64,000 nucleotides of DNA from Carnegiea gigantea (taxonomy: Eukaryota > Streptophyta > Magnoliopsida > Caryophyllales > Cactaceae), in contig JAKOGI010001267.1 in the NCBI GenBank assembly GCA_029747015.1, positions 124,001 through 188,000 of the forward strand, given 5' to 3'. Shown in pieces: positions 35,731-46,448 of the stretch. The stretch's first letter is position 1, and each line of letters begins with the position of its first letter. The notes beneath the pieces were generated by a model. It was not told the origin of the DNA. It made no database searches and was given only the letters and a program-made list of their open reading frames with translations. A program made the translations under genes and the position numbers.

Positions 35731-35973
35731 GGCCCTATTCTTTTCGTAGGAAAATTTCAATTTATCAACTTTAATTCGTTTCAACCCATTTTATAAATTT
35801 TAATTAAAAAAATCAACTTCAATTCATTTCAACCAATCTCAACCCACTTCACCCCACTATTTTAACCAACTTCTACTTATCATATAAAACAATATACCAA
35901 CTTCAACTCATTTTAATAAACAAAATATCCACTTTAACTAACTTTACCCACTTTTCAACAAAAAGAACAGGCC
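35731..35973. mobile_element. Tourist-like MITE, 243 bp
   Basis: The ends are GGCCCTATTCTTTT and AAAAGAACAGGCC, an inverted pair, flanked by TAA at 35728-35730 and 35974-35976. A TAA/TTA duplication and GGCC... ends fit PIF/Harbinger-type MITEs. The interior is AT-rich with repeated CAACTTCAA-like words. Confidence 0.75.
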
Positions 35974-35976
35974 TAA

Positions 35977-37119
35977 GTATTATTCTTAATTTATTGTGCA
36001 CCTCCCCCCAACCAAACGCGTCTGTTTTTCACACCCTTGTAGTTTTATGCCATGTGTTTCAGTCGTATGTCCTGCTCCCCCCCCCCCCTCCCCAGCTTTT
36101 CACATCATTTCTTTTCGCCCTTAAATTTAGTAATTTTCATTGAAATTTAAATGTTTGAATTTGAATTTGCATGCTCTCCAAACTACTTGATTTTCATGAG
36201 GGAACTAACGTTTTTGTGATTCTTTTTGTTTTGAATTCTGAATTCGAGTGAGTGTTATGGACAATTCTGCAAAATTTGTCCGTTGAAGATTCTAAATATG
36301 GCTCTTGCATTGTTTGAATGAAAATCATAAATGTCTTGAAGATTTTTATTATGTGATTATAGTGTTCTAAAGGTTTTTTGAAGTTATTGATCTAGAGGGT
36401 TTTAAAGATTTTGATTATGTGATAAAGGTAATTTGTCTTCTATTTCATTTTTTTCAAGTTAATGTTGACAAATAATCTAGGCTAGCCAATTTATGACTCT
36501 GGGGTACCTTGATTATATAGAAATAATTTTTAAAGGTCAACTTTTTTAGAATATATTCCCAAGTACCTATTATTTTGGATAAACTATTAACAGGGATTGA
36601 TATTTTAAGAAATAGTTATTGGTCGAAGTTTTTCTTTGTAACTTAGTTCCTGAACTTTCTTAATTTGTTATTTTTGCCCAAAATGAGGTTTAAGTGCAAA
36701 TACTCAACTTTTTGAGACTTTTTAATAAAACTAAACTTATATTTTTGTTTAGACTTCTTATAATGACTTTACTGGTACTAATTATCAAAATCTACTACTT
36801 ATATCATATTATATTTTATGTGATTAACGGCCTACCATGCTTAGCAAAATAATTAAAACTTAATTAGAGAGTTTCGATCATTACCTAAACGTAGTTGGCG
36901 CTGGACTCCGGCGTTTCTCTAGCTTCTGGTATATAGAGATTGCTAATCTCAACCGCACCTTCCGTATATCAGGCACAACACAGATCCGTTTTGTTTTCTA
37001 CCTCGGACTGTAGTTACTAATCAAGTTTTACATATTTTTAAATGATAGTGAAACTTTAATCAAGAAATTATAATATTTAAGGCATAAGGTTCAATTGAAT
37101 AATGTTTCCTACTGAGAAA
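35977..37119. other. Non-coding DNA including the left arm of an inverted repeat
   Basis: No gene. A 12-base C run is at 36077-36088. About 36460-36720 resembles, in inverted orientation, 43560-43790 (shared GCTAG, GGTACC, TTAGAATATATT and a TAGTTCCTGAACTTT-like segment in the same order). Confidence 0.4.
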
Positions 37120-37128
37120 CTTCTTTTA

Positions 37129-37296
37129 TTAAAAGTTTAAAAGTGAAAATATTACAAGAGAAAGCTTGAAGAGGGACTTAAGCTAAGATCATTAGAGATG
37201 CTTGCTCATAGAGAAATGGAGAATCCTGACTTCTCTTTCGCTCAAGAATGCTCAAATGACCGTGTCCCTTCTCAACACTCGGCCTCTCTTTTTATA
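37129..37296 (-). promoter_or_regulatory. Pararetroviral promoter TATA box and poly(A) signal
   Basis: On the minus strand a TATAAAAA box (37289-37296) is followed about 150 bp later by AATAAA (37135-37140). In caulimovirids the pregenomic promoter sits just upstream of the poly(A) signal, so that transcription passes it once and ends on the second pass. The layout fits; activity is not shown. Confidence 0.6.
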
Positions 37297-37498
37297 GAGG
37301 GGATGAGGGTACATAAGATGTCCTAATGGCTATAGTACACACTGATTTTTCATATGACTACAGTATATAATGACTTTTCACATGGTTACAGTACACACTA
37401 GTGGCTACAGTACACTGCTTTATTTTACAAACCTGACACTTATCGAAATAGTACAATAATAGAGCAACAACTTTTTAGAACTTTTAATGATGATAAGA

Positions 37499-38540
37499 CT
37501 AATCATTATTAAGATTCTGCATTCCTTCATCTCCAATTATATTTTTTAGACCATCATTATCTGGATAATCATTAAAATTTTCATCAAATTGTTTAAGATG
37601 CTGTAGATTCCATTTCTCAAATAATTCAAGAAGATATTTCTTTCCTTTTCTTTGATAAGAACTTTCCAGCTCTGGCATCAAAGAGATAATCAAAGATATC
37701 TTCTGAAACTGCTCCTTCCACCTTCATGTATTCTTTAAACTCATTGTCATAGGCGAAAGTAGTGTTTTCACAATGCATTAACATTTTTTCTCGTTTAATT
37801 AATGCCCAACTTTGATGATAAATGTTATAAAAATCAATGGCTCTTTCAAGAGCAGGATCAGTTACTAATTCTCGTCGTTCAGGGAACCATTCTTATTGTT
37901 AATCATAGGGATCGTCGTAATCAACAACTTGAACAAGATAATGGACTGGCTTAGTTTTTTCATTTTCATATTCGATTAGTGCATTATGTACTTCCAAATT
38001 TAGGCACCTGCTAAATGCAATTTTTGTTAGGCCATCAGGAGATATAAGAATCCAATGGATCCTGCAGAACATATATTGCTGAAATTTAGTTAGTGTTGAG
38101 AAAAATGGGAACTTCGGATCTGAGATTTCTATAAATTAGAGTACCATTCCGTATTTCCAGGCTATAATGACGGAGTTATTTGGAGAGATTGAATTTGCTG
38201 GGAAACTAACACCACCAATTTCAGACTTATTAGGAAAGTAGATCGTTGCACTCCAAGACTCCCAAATACCGTAGGAATAATGATGATAATAATCAATGCA
38301 GGCTGCATACCACTCATTGAACCATTTTTCTTGAACATAAGAACTTATTTTTTCTTGGATATTATAAGGACATCTTAGGTAATTAACTTGTAATTTTAGA
38401 AGGAAAAATCTTTAGGCTATTAGGTAGGCAGAAGAAAGTAGACCAAAGCGTGATCTACTTTTTGTATGGAATTCCAAATTATCAATGAGGACTTTACTAG
38501 AAGGAGTAACCTGTTCTAATAGTAGTGGCATTTCATCATG
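37499..38540 (-). pseudogene. Broken ORF downstream of viral RNase H, possibly the transactivator
   Basis: Several open stretches in shifting frames: one region near 37920-37700 with an acidic, aromatic-rich sequence, and one at 37693-37499 (64 codons). In cavemo/solendoviruses the ORF after the polymerase encodes the translational transactivator, so position suggests that role. I cannot recognise its motifs, and internal stops show it is not functional. Confidence 0.4.
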
Positions 38541-38553
38541 GATTTCATCCTTC

Positions 38554-38919
38554 TCAGGCAGGAGGTCGGCTTTGATGATTACCATTGGTGAGTTCTCGAG
38601 TTAAACTATCTGTCAGGGAGTTCTTTGATCTCTGTATATGTTCAATAGAGAAGGAAAATTGGTTAAGCCATAATTGCCAATGCAGGGGTTGCCCTTGCAC
38701 TTGCATATTTGATAAATCCTTTTTCACAAAACCAAGTATTCCTTTGTAATCAGTTCGAATAAAAAAAGGTTTTGGGGCTAAAAAGATTAGGAACTTTTCA
38801 ATTTCCCTTATGAATGTAAGGATTTCTTTTTTCATTGTGGGATAATTGTATTCTACCTTATTAAAACTTTCACTGCAATATTTGCAGAGTTTTTCTCCTT
38901 CTTTGATTTTGAGTACCAC
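38554..38919 (-). pseudogene. Pararetroviral RNase H region
   Basis: A 121-codon fragment. It has the EKxCKYCSESF connection segment typical of caulimovirid RNase H, a FIRTDYKGILGF stretch (catalytic Asp environment) and a later HIQRSKNSLTDSLTREL segment, where plant pararetroviruses have the N-x-x-A-D motif. Here that position reads NSLTD. Its upstream part is in other frames. Confidence 0.75.
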
Positions 38920-39248
38920 ACTCTAGTACTCATTGCTGGCATCTGTCTTAAGAACTAAATCATCTCTTTTATTAGGCAAATTAAGGATAGGAAGATTTTT
39001 ACATATCTTTTTGAAGTTTTAAATAATCTTTGTATCATTAGTTGTCCATATCCAACTTATTTCTTTCTTGAGTTTCTGCTGCAATGGCTTTTTTAATTTA
39101 GTTAAATCTTTAATGAAATTTGAAGTATAGATAAGGCATCAAATAAACCTTTCTAGCAGCTTCCTATCTTCAATTTTTTCAGGAAAATTTTCTATTTTTT
39201 CCGGAATATGTTTTTGTAGAATGATTTGTCTAACTTTTATTTCTAGAC

Positions 39249-39734
39249 CTAAAAACTCAATTTCTTGTTCAGTATAAATGCATTTGCTTTTTCAAGTATG
39301 ATACCATGATCAATGCACCTTTGGGTGATAGCTAAGACATCATTTTTGTGTTGTTCTTTGGTCTTTGGAAAAAGAAGGATATGATTGATGTAAACTAAAC
39401 AACAATAATTAAGGTCTTTAAAGATATTATCCGTTTTTCTTTGGAATATTTGAGGTGCATTTTTAAGACCAAATGACATTACTATCTATTCATAATATCT
39501 TTGTGGGGCACTAAATGCAGTTAAAGGAATGCTTTCCTCATCCATCTTTATCTGCCAATATCCACTTTTGCAATCCATTTTCAACAACCAAGAAGCTTCT
39601 TGACTTTTGTTGAAAAGAACTGTTTTGTTAGGAATACCATAACTATCAAAGACAGTATTGTCATTAAACTTTTTATAATTGATCACAATTATTGCTTTTC
39701 CTCTTTTTTTTTTTTTTGCATGATTTCTTACCAT
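39249..39734 (-). pseudogene. Pararetroviral reverse transcriptase, active site degenerate
   Basis: Two adjoining ORFs. 39734-39486 has VINYKKFNDNT, YGIPNK and LLKMDCKSGYWQIKM (first catalytic Asp, kept) and AFSAPQ. 39479-39249 has MSFGLKNAPQIFQRKTD and the position of the YxDD box reads YINH, losing both aspartates. A frameshift or stop lies between them. Order and motifs are those of Caulimoviridae. Confidence 0.85.
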
Positions 39735-40244
39735 GAAAGTGGGACTGGTGTGAGGACTCTTGCTATTCCTGATTAATTCTTTATCTAGAAGTTCTTTAAT
39801 TTGTTTATCAAATTCTTAGATATCCTGGTGTGTATATACCATTTGTTTGACTCAAATAATAGTGTTGGGATTTAACAAAGTAATTTTTGCAAAGGTCTTA
39901 TCTTTATTCCAAAACTTTAGTGGATTATCGTAGTAGAGTTCTTTGCAGAATTTTTCTTGTTGTTTGAGAATCTGCACTTTAATGGATAATTCGAGTAAAG
40001 AAATTGTTAATGCTACCTCACGTTGTGCAGGCATTACCTTCTTACCACTCTGGCTGCATGTGAACTCAATCTTCTGATGACTATAAGCCTTACTTAATTT
40101 TTCAATAGGAGCAGAGTGACTATTTATCATGAATATTATGCGATTTATGGTCTCTGTGCATGGAGAATATAATCTCTGAAAATTATTTCCAATAATCATA
40201 TCATGAGAGGGTTGATCAGTAGCCCATAGAACTGATATAATGTA

Positions 40245-40595
40245 TTAGATTCCTCCTAATTCTATGGATAACTCTTCTATTGCCTCATTATGGCTCATAA
40301 TGCTATTATCAATTATCCTTACTTGTAAAGGATATTTGGCTTTTTTCCAAATAAATTCATGAAATACTGATCTTTTTTCAAAGTATACAGAACAATCACT
40401 ACCTATATAGGCACACAACTCATATTTATTATATCCCTCCAAGCATACGTTTATTGGGATGTAGTTGCTATTAGGATTTGTGTTGGTGACTTCATAGCGT
40501 GTCTTCATTGTCATATTTTTGACTAATTTATCCTCATAAATTGGCTCACTAATAGTTCTTATTTTGTACCTAATGACCTTTCTTTCTAGATTCAT
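40245..40595 (-). pseudogene. Pararetroviral aspartic protease region
   Basis: A 116-codon ORF. The expected D-S/T-G active-site triad appears disturbed (IGSDCS) in the segment CAYIGSDCSVYFEKR. Position between the movement protein and reverse transcriptase supports the call. Confidence 0.65.
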
Positions 40596-40979
40596 ACTTC
40601 GGTCTACACTATCGTCTTACAGGTTCAAAACTCATTCTACTCATTTCATTGGTCATACTCATTATATCATCTTCTTTAAGCTCTTGTTTAGCTGATGAAG
40701 ATCATTCTTTCCAGTCTAATCTTGCACTCATGCTTCTTAATAATTGGGGTTTAATAGTAATTTTACCATTCTCATCAATTTTTATCACATTCTTCTTATT
40801 GATTTTTGTATGGTTGTTAAAGTTAGATATCCATGAATGATCAATCTTTATCTCCTGTGGATTAGATTTAATCCTCTGGATTTTCTGCATAGGGGTAGCA
40901 CTTTCAAATTTTTCTGCCTCTATCATGGTGATTTTAGTTTTCGGGTTGATAGTATTATCTAATTTATAGATAATTTTTC

Positions 40980-41650
40980 AAAATATCCTTAATGGATATC
41001 TTCCTCTTTTCATGTCCATCCAACAGTTTTTATTTTAAGGGATAGAAAGTGTTTAGCAAACTCATCTTTTAGACTCATGTAATATCTAGGTAGACAATTG
41101 AATCCTACTGATTTATTACATAAATTAGTCTTAATCCTTGTGATAATTTTATTATGGAATTTGGTATGCCTAATATCACAGAGCAAAGTATGGAGATCAA
41201 TATCTTTGCCATAATATTGTAACGGAGTGATTTGAACTTGGATACTTCCAACATTGATATATCTTTACTTTCTATCTTTGTTATGCTTAAAGATGTTTTC
41301 CCAATCAATGAGATTAACTTATCTCACATGATACTCACAGTCTTTTATCTCTAAATCTCCTTCCATCATCTCGCACACATATTTACTCTTTAATTGAAAG
41401 ATGAATTTTTTATAGATCATGTCTTTCTGGATTATGGGAAAAACTCAATCTCTTTTGACTTCCTCGTGATAATTGTCTACACCAAACTCTTCTCCTTTAA
41501 GATTACCAAGGCTAATCGAGCTTCTTTCCATCATGCGACTCGTTTCTTCATAATCACATTTTCGTATTCATTGTCCAAGATAATTTCAATAATCCCTTTG
41601 TTGTTATTTAGGGCTAGGTCTAATGCCTCATTTTCACTGAGCTCAACATA
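40980..41650 (-). pseudogene. Pararetroviral movement protein (30K family), broken
   Basis: Translated in pieces on the minus strand, about 41230-41050 shows an IQVQITPLQYYGKDIDL segment, a DIRHTKFHNKI segment, LCNKSVGFNC and LPRYYMSLKDEF. This is the conserved core of caulimovirid movement proteins, which move virions through tubules. Frameshifts split it. It lies after the coat protein and before the protease. Confidence 0.72.
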
Positions 41651-41689
41651 ATCTAGGATTCTAGGCTGCCCAAGGTTTCAATAAGCTTG

Positions 41690-43070
41690 TTATTCTTCAT
41701 ATTTTTACATTCATTAGTATAATGTCCTACTTTTCCGCATACCCAGCATTTGCAGTTGTTTTTCCCTGTAGGACAATAAGCCGCTTTTCTAAAAAATATT
41801 CATTTTTTAGGACTTGGTTTGTTATAATATTTTATTCTATATTTCTCCCTCCATTGCTTGTTAAAGCTCTTTTTCTAATAAAATTTTCTTTTCCATCTCC
41901 TTTCAGGTTCTTTTTCCCATTGGTAAGGCGAATTCTAGCAAGTTACTAATTGCTTTTTAATTTTCTTTTGTTTTTGGAGATCAAGATATTGATCATTGAC
42001 CCATCTTCTTAGATAAGAGATTCTTGAACCAAGGGTATCAATGACATTTGTTCGTTCAAGCCATGCAATGTATTTTTCATTAATTAAGGAATTCATGAGA
42101 TATGGCAGTTTGTCATAGAACATACTAAGATTAGTTTCATTGTGCCCAATTTTGTAATAATATTGACTAAATTCAGCAATATAATTTTTCAGATATCTTA
42201 TATCCTATAATTTTATATTATTAATCTTTCTCTGTCATTCTCTTGCCTTTTCTTCAGAATTAAGTTTAGCTTCGATAAATTCGGTTTTGATTTCCTTACA
42301 TAGATTTGTGAACATGGCAGCTGGTATTTCCATCATTTTTAATGTATTCTTACCATCTTCATTTAATGAATCATATCAGTCAGCTACAGTTTCAGAGAAA
42401 CTATGTTCAATGTAGTTTAGAAAATTTGCAGCAGTCAAGAAAGTATTTACGTTTAAGACACTATTCATACCTCTTTTCCAATGTTTAAATATTTCTTCTC
42501 TATTATGAGCTCCATCTATGTGTAAGATGTATCCCGTTTGACTAATTGGAGTTAAGCCAACTTCATTAAAGGTTGTAGTTTTCCTTGGGACAAACCTAAA
42601 GAAAAAATTGATTGTACGTCCTACTGAAACGTATCTAACTGTTATGAAATAAGTATTTCTTCTAGAAGGTTCACTAAATTATTCAGGTTTAGGAACAACA
42701 TTGTTAACCAGATTGGTCTCTATCTCACCTAAATCGAGTTGTTCTCTAATTTCATCTAATCTCATCTTCAACAACCTTTTTACCATATTTTTTTATCCAA
42801 TTTTCTTTTAATTGCTTCTAAGGGTACAACATTAAGATCTTCTAGCTTGATTAGGTTCATTAGTTGATATATTTCTTCTTCTAATTGGATATTATTAGTG
42901 TCTTCATTATCATCAGATAATACATCATGTTTATCACTAATTGCATCCATAATTTTGTTTAATTCTTCTGGGTTTTGTTCTTTCTCAAATGTATTCTGTA
43001 GTTCTTCAAAAGTATACTGCTTATACTCCATCTTCTTCTTCTTTTTCTGATTTTTCAGCCGATTTTTCAC
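41690..43070 (-). pseudogene. Pararetroviral coat protein region with zinc finger
   Basis: The first ORF (43070-42780, 96 codons) is Lys/Glu-rich and begins near the 5' end of the viral genome; it may be the N-terminal acidic part of the coat protein or a separate product. A second fragment at 42123-41935 reads through a basic C-terminal part. The zinc finger CKCWVCGKVGHYTNEC is at 41707-41754, matching CXCX2CX4HX4C. Stops separate the parts. Confidence 0.78.
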
Positions 43071-43408
43071 CTGATTTTTCTCCTTTTTTTTTTTTGGATT
43101 TTATATCGTGCAAAGGAAATGGAATCTTGTTTTTTGAATTTTGGAAAGGATATTTATGCTAAAATATAGTACTAATATTAGAAGTAGTTTTTCCGCTATA
43201 TCTTACTTTGTTAACTAGAGAAAGGTGAATTACCGATATTTGCTTCTAAAGCTCCTTGACTTCGGTCTTAGTTTTAGCTAATTCTACTTTTAATTCTAAA
43301 GTTATATCAGTGATATAGTTTAATTAAGGTGTTATTAAAGAAAAGCCTTCCGGTGAGTGAACAATATGTGAATAATTTGGTCCAGAGCAACCAGGTGATG
43401 ATTCTAGC

Positions 43409-43477
43409 ATTAATCACAGTTAATCACAGTTAATTAGCTTAATTAATTATTAATTAGCTTAATTAACTTAATTATTT
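43409..43477. repeat. Short tandem repeats near the viral primer site
   Basis: Units AATCACAGTT (two copies) and TAATTAGCTTAATTAA-like words (two to three copies) lie 4-70 bp inside the primer site. Confidence 0.8.
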
Positions 43478-43480
43478 TGG

Positions 43481-43498
43481 TAACATGGCTCTGATACC
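43481..43498 (-). promoter_or_regulatory. Pararetroviral primer binding site for tRNA-Met
   Basis: On the minus strand this reads GGTATCAGAGCCATGTTA, which matches the consensus caulimovirid primer site except that the preceding T is G. It marks the conventional zero point of the viral genome and agrees with the minus-strand gene order. Confidence 0.82.
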
Positions 43499-43892
43499 CG
43501 TTGAAAGAGGGCTTCGAGTAGTACTTATAAGAAAATTTTCACATGCACAATGTTTGGATTTTCGAAAGTAAGTTTCTAAGGATTTAGGCTAAAATGCAAA
43601 TATGAAAAGTTTAAAGGCTAAAAAAAAAATGCAAATAGTGAACGGTTCCCTTAAATAAGTTTCCATAGAATATTGTCCCTTTTAAATATATTCTAATAAC
43701 GTGATCCCCTAGTTATAATTTCCAAAGTAGGGTACCTGGTAGTGATTTTTCCTAAGCTAGCTAATGTTCACAATTACAATAGTTCATGTTCACAAACATA
43801 GTAATCAATGTTCACAAATAAAATATATTGATTAATGTTGTAATACCCTGAGTGTGGCTTAAAAGGGTCGAAATCACTACTTTTATCACCAA

Positions 43893-44010
43893 AGGTGCAC
43901 CTTTCTTTTCGGGAAGTCCACTCTTAAGAACTCCACAGATAAGCGTGCTTGGTGGGGAGCAACCTTATGGTGGGTGACCTCCTGGGAAGTTCCTCAGGCA
44001 GCGTGTGAGT
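43893..44010 (+). ncRNA. 5S rRNA-like segment in the left Cassandra LTR
   Basis: Box A-like AGATAAGCGTGC (43938-43949) and box C-like GGGTGACCTCCTGGGAAG (43972-43989) have 5S spacing. The 5' third is diverged from plant 5S rRNA. It is a retroelement promoter-like relic and not a ribosomal gene. Confidence 0.85.
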
Positions 44011-44341
44011 GAGGATAAAGTATGGCGAAAAGGCTTGTGATGATTTGTAGGGTCAGTGTACGATACTTGAAGTCATTCCTGGTAACTGTCCACGACCCAG
44101 GAGGGGGTCAGGGCGTTACAAATGATATCAGAGTTGGCTCCCGACCATGAGCTGCGTCAGTGGACGGAGAACCCTGGGCAGTCACCTAGTAGGCCAAAGA
44201 TATTGGGATGGACTGCTGGTCAAGAGGACATATAAGTTGGTCGGTTAGAGGTGCACAACGGGGACGTTGCAATCTTCAAGTACGGGTGAATGTAATACCC
44301 GATTGTGGCTTAAAAGGATCGAAGTGACTACTTATATCACG

Positions 44342-44460
44342 AAAAGTGCACCTTTCTTTTCGGGAAGCCCACTCTTAAGAACTCCACCGTTAAGCATGCT
44401 TGCTGGGGAATAATTTTATAATGGGTGGCCTCCTGGGAAGTTCCTCAGGCAGCATGTGAG
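44342..44460 (+). ncRNA. 5S rRNA-like segment in the right Cassandra LTR
   Basis: Box A-like CGTTAAGCATGCT (44388-44400) and box C-like GGGTGGCCTCCTGGGAAG (44423-44440) mirror the left copy. Several substitutions separate the two. Confidence 0.85.
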
Positions 44461-44576
44461 CGAGGACGAAGTACGGCAAAAAGGCTTGTGGTGATTTATG
44501 GGGTCAGTTGACGATCCTTGAAGCCGTTCCTGGTAACTGTCCGCAACCCAGGAGGGGGTCGGGGCATTACAAATGT

Positions 44577-46407
44577 TCACAAATATTTTTAGCTAATTTA
44601 TTTAGGCAATATTCTTTTTCGCGATAGTGAACTTTTAGGCTACAAGTTTTAGCCTCTTATAACTTCTTACAAGTCTTTACATCTTTGAAAAAATTCATAG
44701 AACTTCGTACATCTCCTTGAATTTCCTTATATCTTCTTACATCTCTTTAATTATTCAACAATTTATAATTTTATGTTTGTTTATAACGTGGTTTTTTTTT
44801 ATAGAATATGTATATATATTTTTTATAACATTTAACTTGTCATTTTTTTTTATATTTATAAAAATATGTACATATTTTTTATATACTACCAGGATGAAAA
44901 ATTTGTATACATTTTTAAGAACATAAAATTTGTATGAATATAAAAACAAAATTTAATGATGTGAACAATATTTGAGTTTCGATGTGAATCATATATCTCA
45001 TTATAAAGAAAAACAAGTTAACATGCTTTTAAAATTATAATGCAAAAATTGCATTCATGATTGTGTTTCGACATGAATTATATATGAAAAATAGTCAAAC
45101 TGTAAGTGACGAAAGACTTTTAGCTATTTCATCCTTAAGTTTATCCATAGTAATTTGGTTGCTATCATCGTACAGTTAAACACAAGGCGGCCTGTTCACA
45201 TTTGGATCCTTTACTGAGATTATGCTCTTTTTATGCAGAGTAGTAAAGTTGTGGAGATTGATGTGACCTTTTTATGCAGAGTAATGTTTTCTTGATATTT
45301 TGCGGGGTCTATGTGTTAAAACCATTTGGTAATATTATGTTAAAAATATTAACTCATAATTTTTAATTTAAATAGGACTTCATCTTAAGAGTTTTATTCA
45401 ATTTTGTTGAGAAAAAATTGTTATTTTTTTAATTTGCTTATAGAGAGTGAAACTAGTATTAATAAATACAATCACCTCAAGTGTAGAACATACTTAGTTC
45501 TATAATTTTGTGGGCTTGGATATATTTTGTTTTTATTTTATCAACATGTTTGAAGGTTTATTTCATTAATTATGTTATTTCAATATTATTTTTGCTCATC
45601 CAAAACGACAGTTGTAGAAAAACAAAGTTTGTTTGTATAACGTTAAAATAATTTGTTTAGTAATGGTATAAAATTAATCTTGTAAATATCACTAGCATAT
45701 TACATGTAATTTACTTTTATGACGTAATTTATTTCACAAATCATACATTGAAGACCAACAATTGTGCATAGATATTTAAAAAATATATTTCAACAACTTT
45801 TTAGTATTTCAACAATTGCTAACGTTTATCCTTACAGCTTCGTACAACTCTGTACAACTTCTTACTGCTCCTTATAGCTTCTTACATCTTCTGCTAGCTT
45901 CTTTATAGTTATTACAACTTCTTATATTTTCTTACAACTTCTTTACAAATCTTACAATTTCTTACAGTTCCTTACATCTTCTTACAACTTCTTATATTTT
46001 TTTACAGCTTACGCTTCATTTTATCACAAAAAAGGATAGACCTTTAGTATTACACTAGATTATGTTCACAAACAGTTAATAATGTTCACAAAAATTTAAA
46101 TGTCAAAACCTAAATATGTTGATTACTAATTTGATTATATTCACAATTATAAAATTCACAAGCATACTGCCTATTTTTTTATAAATATTAGCTAATTAAT
46201 GTTTAGTATTATTCTAGGTTACGTTCCCAAGAAGTTAATAGTGTTCACAAAAAATCTAAATGTGTTGACTACTAATTTTATTATTTTCATAATTTGTAGT
46301 AGTTTATGTTCACAAAATATATTAAGTAATATTCACAATATGTCTACAAAAGTTGTTTCCAAGTTTATTGATTATATTTTCCCTTGTCTTATACTAGATT
46401 TGTTTCT
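44577..46407. other. AT-rich DNA with subterminal-type repeats
   Basis: No gene is visible. Blocks at about 44655-44760 and 45836-46012 repeat CTTCTTACA/CTTACAACTT words many times. TTCACAA words recur through 46060-46340. This resembles the non-coding flank of a DNA transposon whose transposase follows. Confidence 0.45.
45836..46012 (+). repeat. Degenerate tandem repeat of CTTACAACTTCTTAT-like units
   Basis: About a dozen units of 9-12 bp with the core CTTCTTACA. A related block of about 100 bp lies at 44655-44760. Confidence 0.8.
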
Positions 46408-46414
46408 TGCTAAT

Positions 46415-46448
46415 AAAGGAAAAGGAAAAGGAAAAGGAAAAGGAAACG
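46415..46448 (+). repeat. (GGAAAA)n microsatellite
   Basis: Five or six hexamer units. Confidence 0.9.

Larger units (their letters stand above)
37120..43500 (-). mobile_element. Endogenous pararetrovirus (Caulimoviridae), nearly full length, inactive
   Basis: Reading the minus strand from 43500: an initiator tRNA-Met primer site, an ORF at the 5' end, coat protein with a CXCX2CX4HX4C zinc finger, a 30K-type movement protein, aspartic protease, reverse transcriptase, RNase H, a further ORF, then a TATA box and AATAAA. The zinc finger and movement protein are Caulimoviridae hallmarks. Coat protein before movement protein is the order in Cavemovirus and Solendovirus, unlike badnaviruses. Every coding block is broken by stops or frameshifts and the polymerase active site is altered, so it cannot express a working genome. 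Plant pararetroviruses need no integrase; such copies enter host DNA by recombination. Confidence 0.88.
43839..44571 (+). mobile_element. Cassandra TRIM retrotransposon, complete, with 5S rRNA-like LTRs
   Basis: Two direct repeats (43839-44120, 282 bp; 44291-44571, 281 bp) begin TGTAATACCC and end TTACA. They enclose a 170-bp interior and are flanked by a perfect 5-bp duplication AATGT (43834-43838 and 44572-44576). A primer-site-like TGATATCAGAG follows the left LTR. Each LTR carries 5S rRNA-like sequence including AAGAACTCC, TAAGCGTGCTTGG and GGGTGACCTCCTGGGAAG. This combination defines Cassandra, a non-coding element of plants mobilised in trans. Confidence 0.93.

Noticed and set aside
39249..40595. 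Ty3/gypsy retrotransposon instead of a pararetrovirus
   Set aside because: No integrase and no LTRs are found, while a coat-protein CXCX2CX4HX4C finger, a 30K movement protein and a single primer site are present, which fits Caulimoviridae.
43893..44460. 5S rRNA genes
   Set aside because: The 5S-like segments are in Cassandra LTRs, diverged in the 5' third, and flanked by retroelement ends with a target duplication; not ribosomal gene units.
45836..46012. CRISPR-like array
   Set aside because: Units are only 9-12 bp and contiguous, without unique spacers, in a plant nuclear context.
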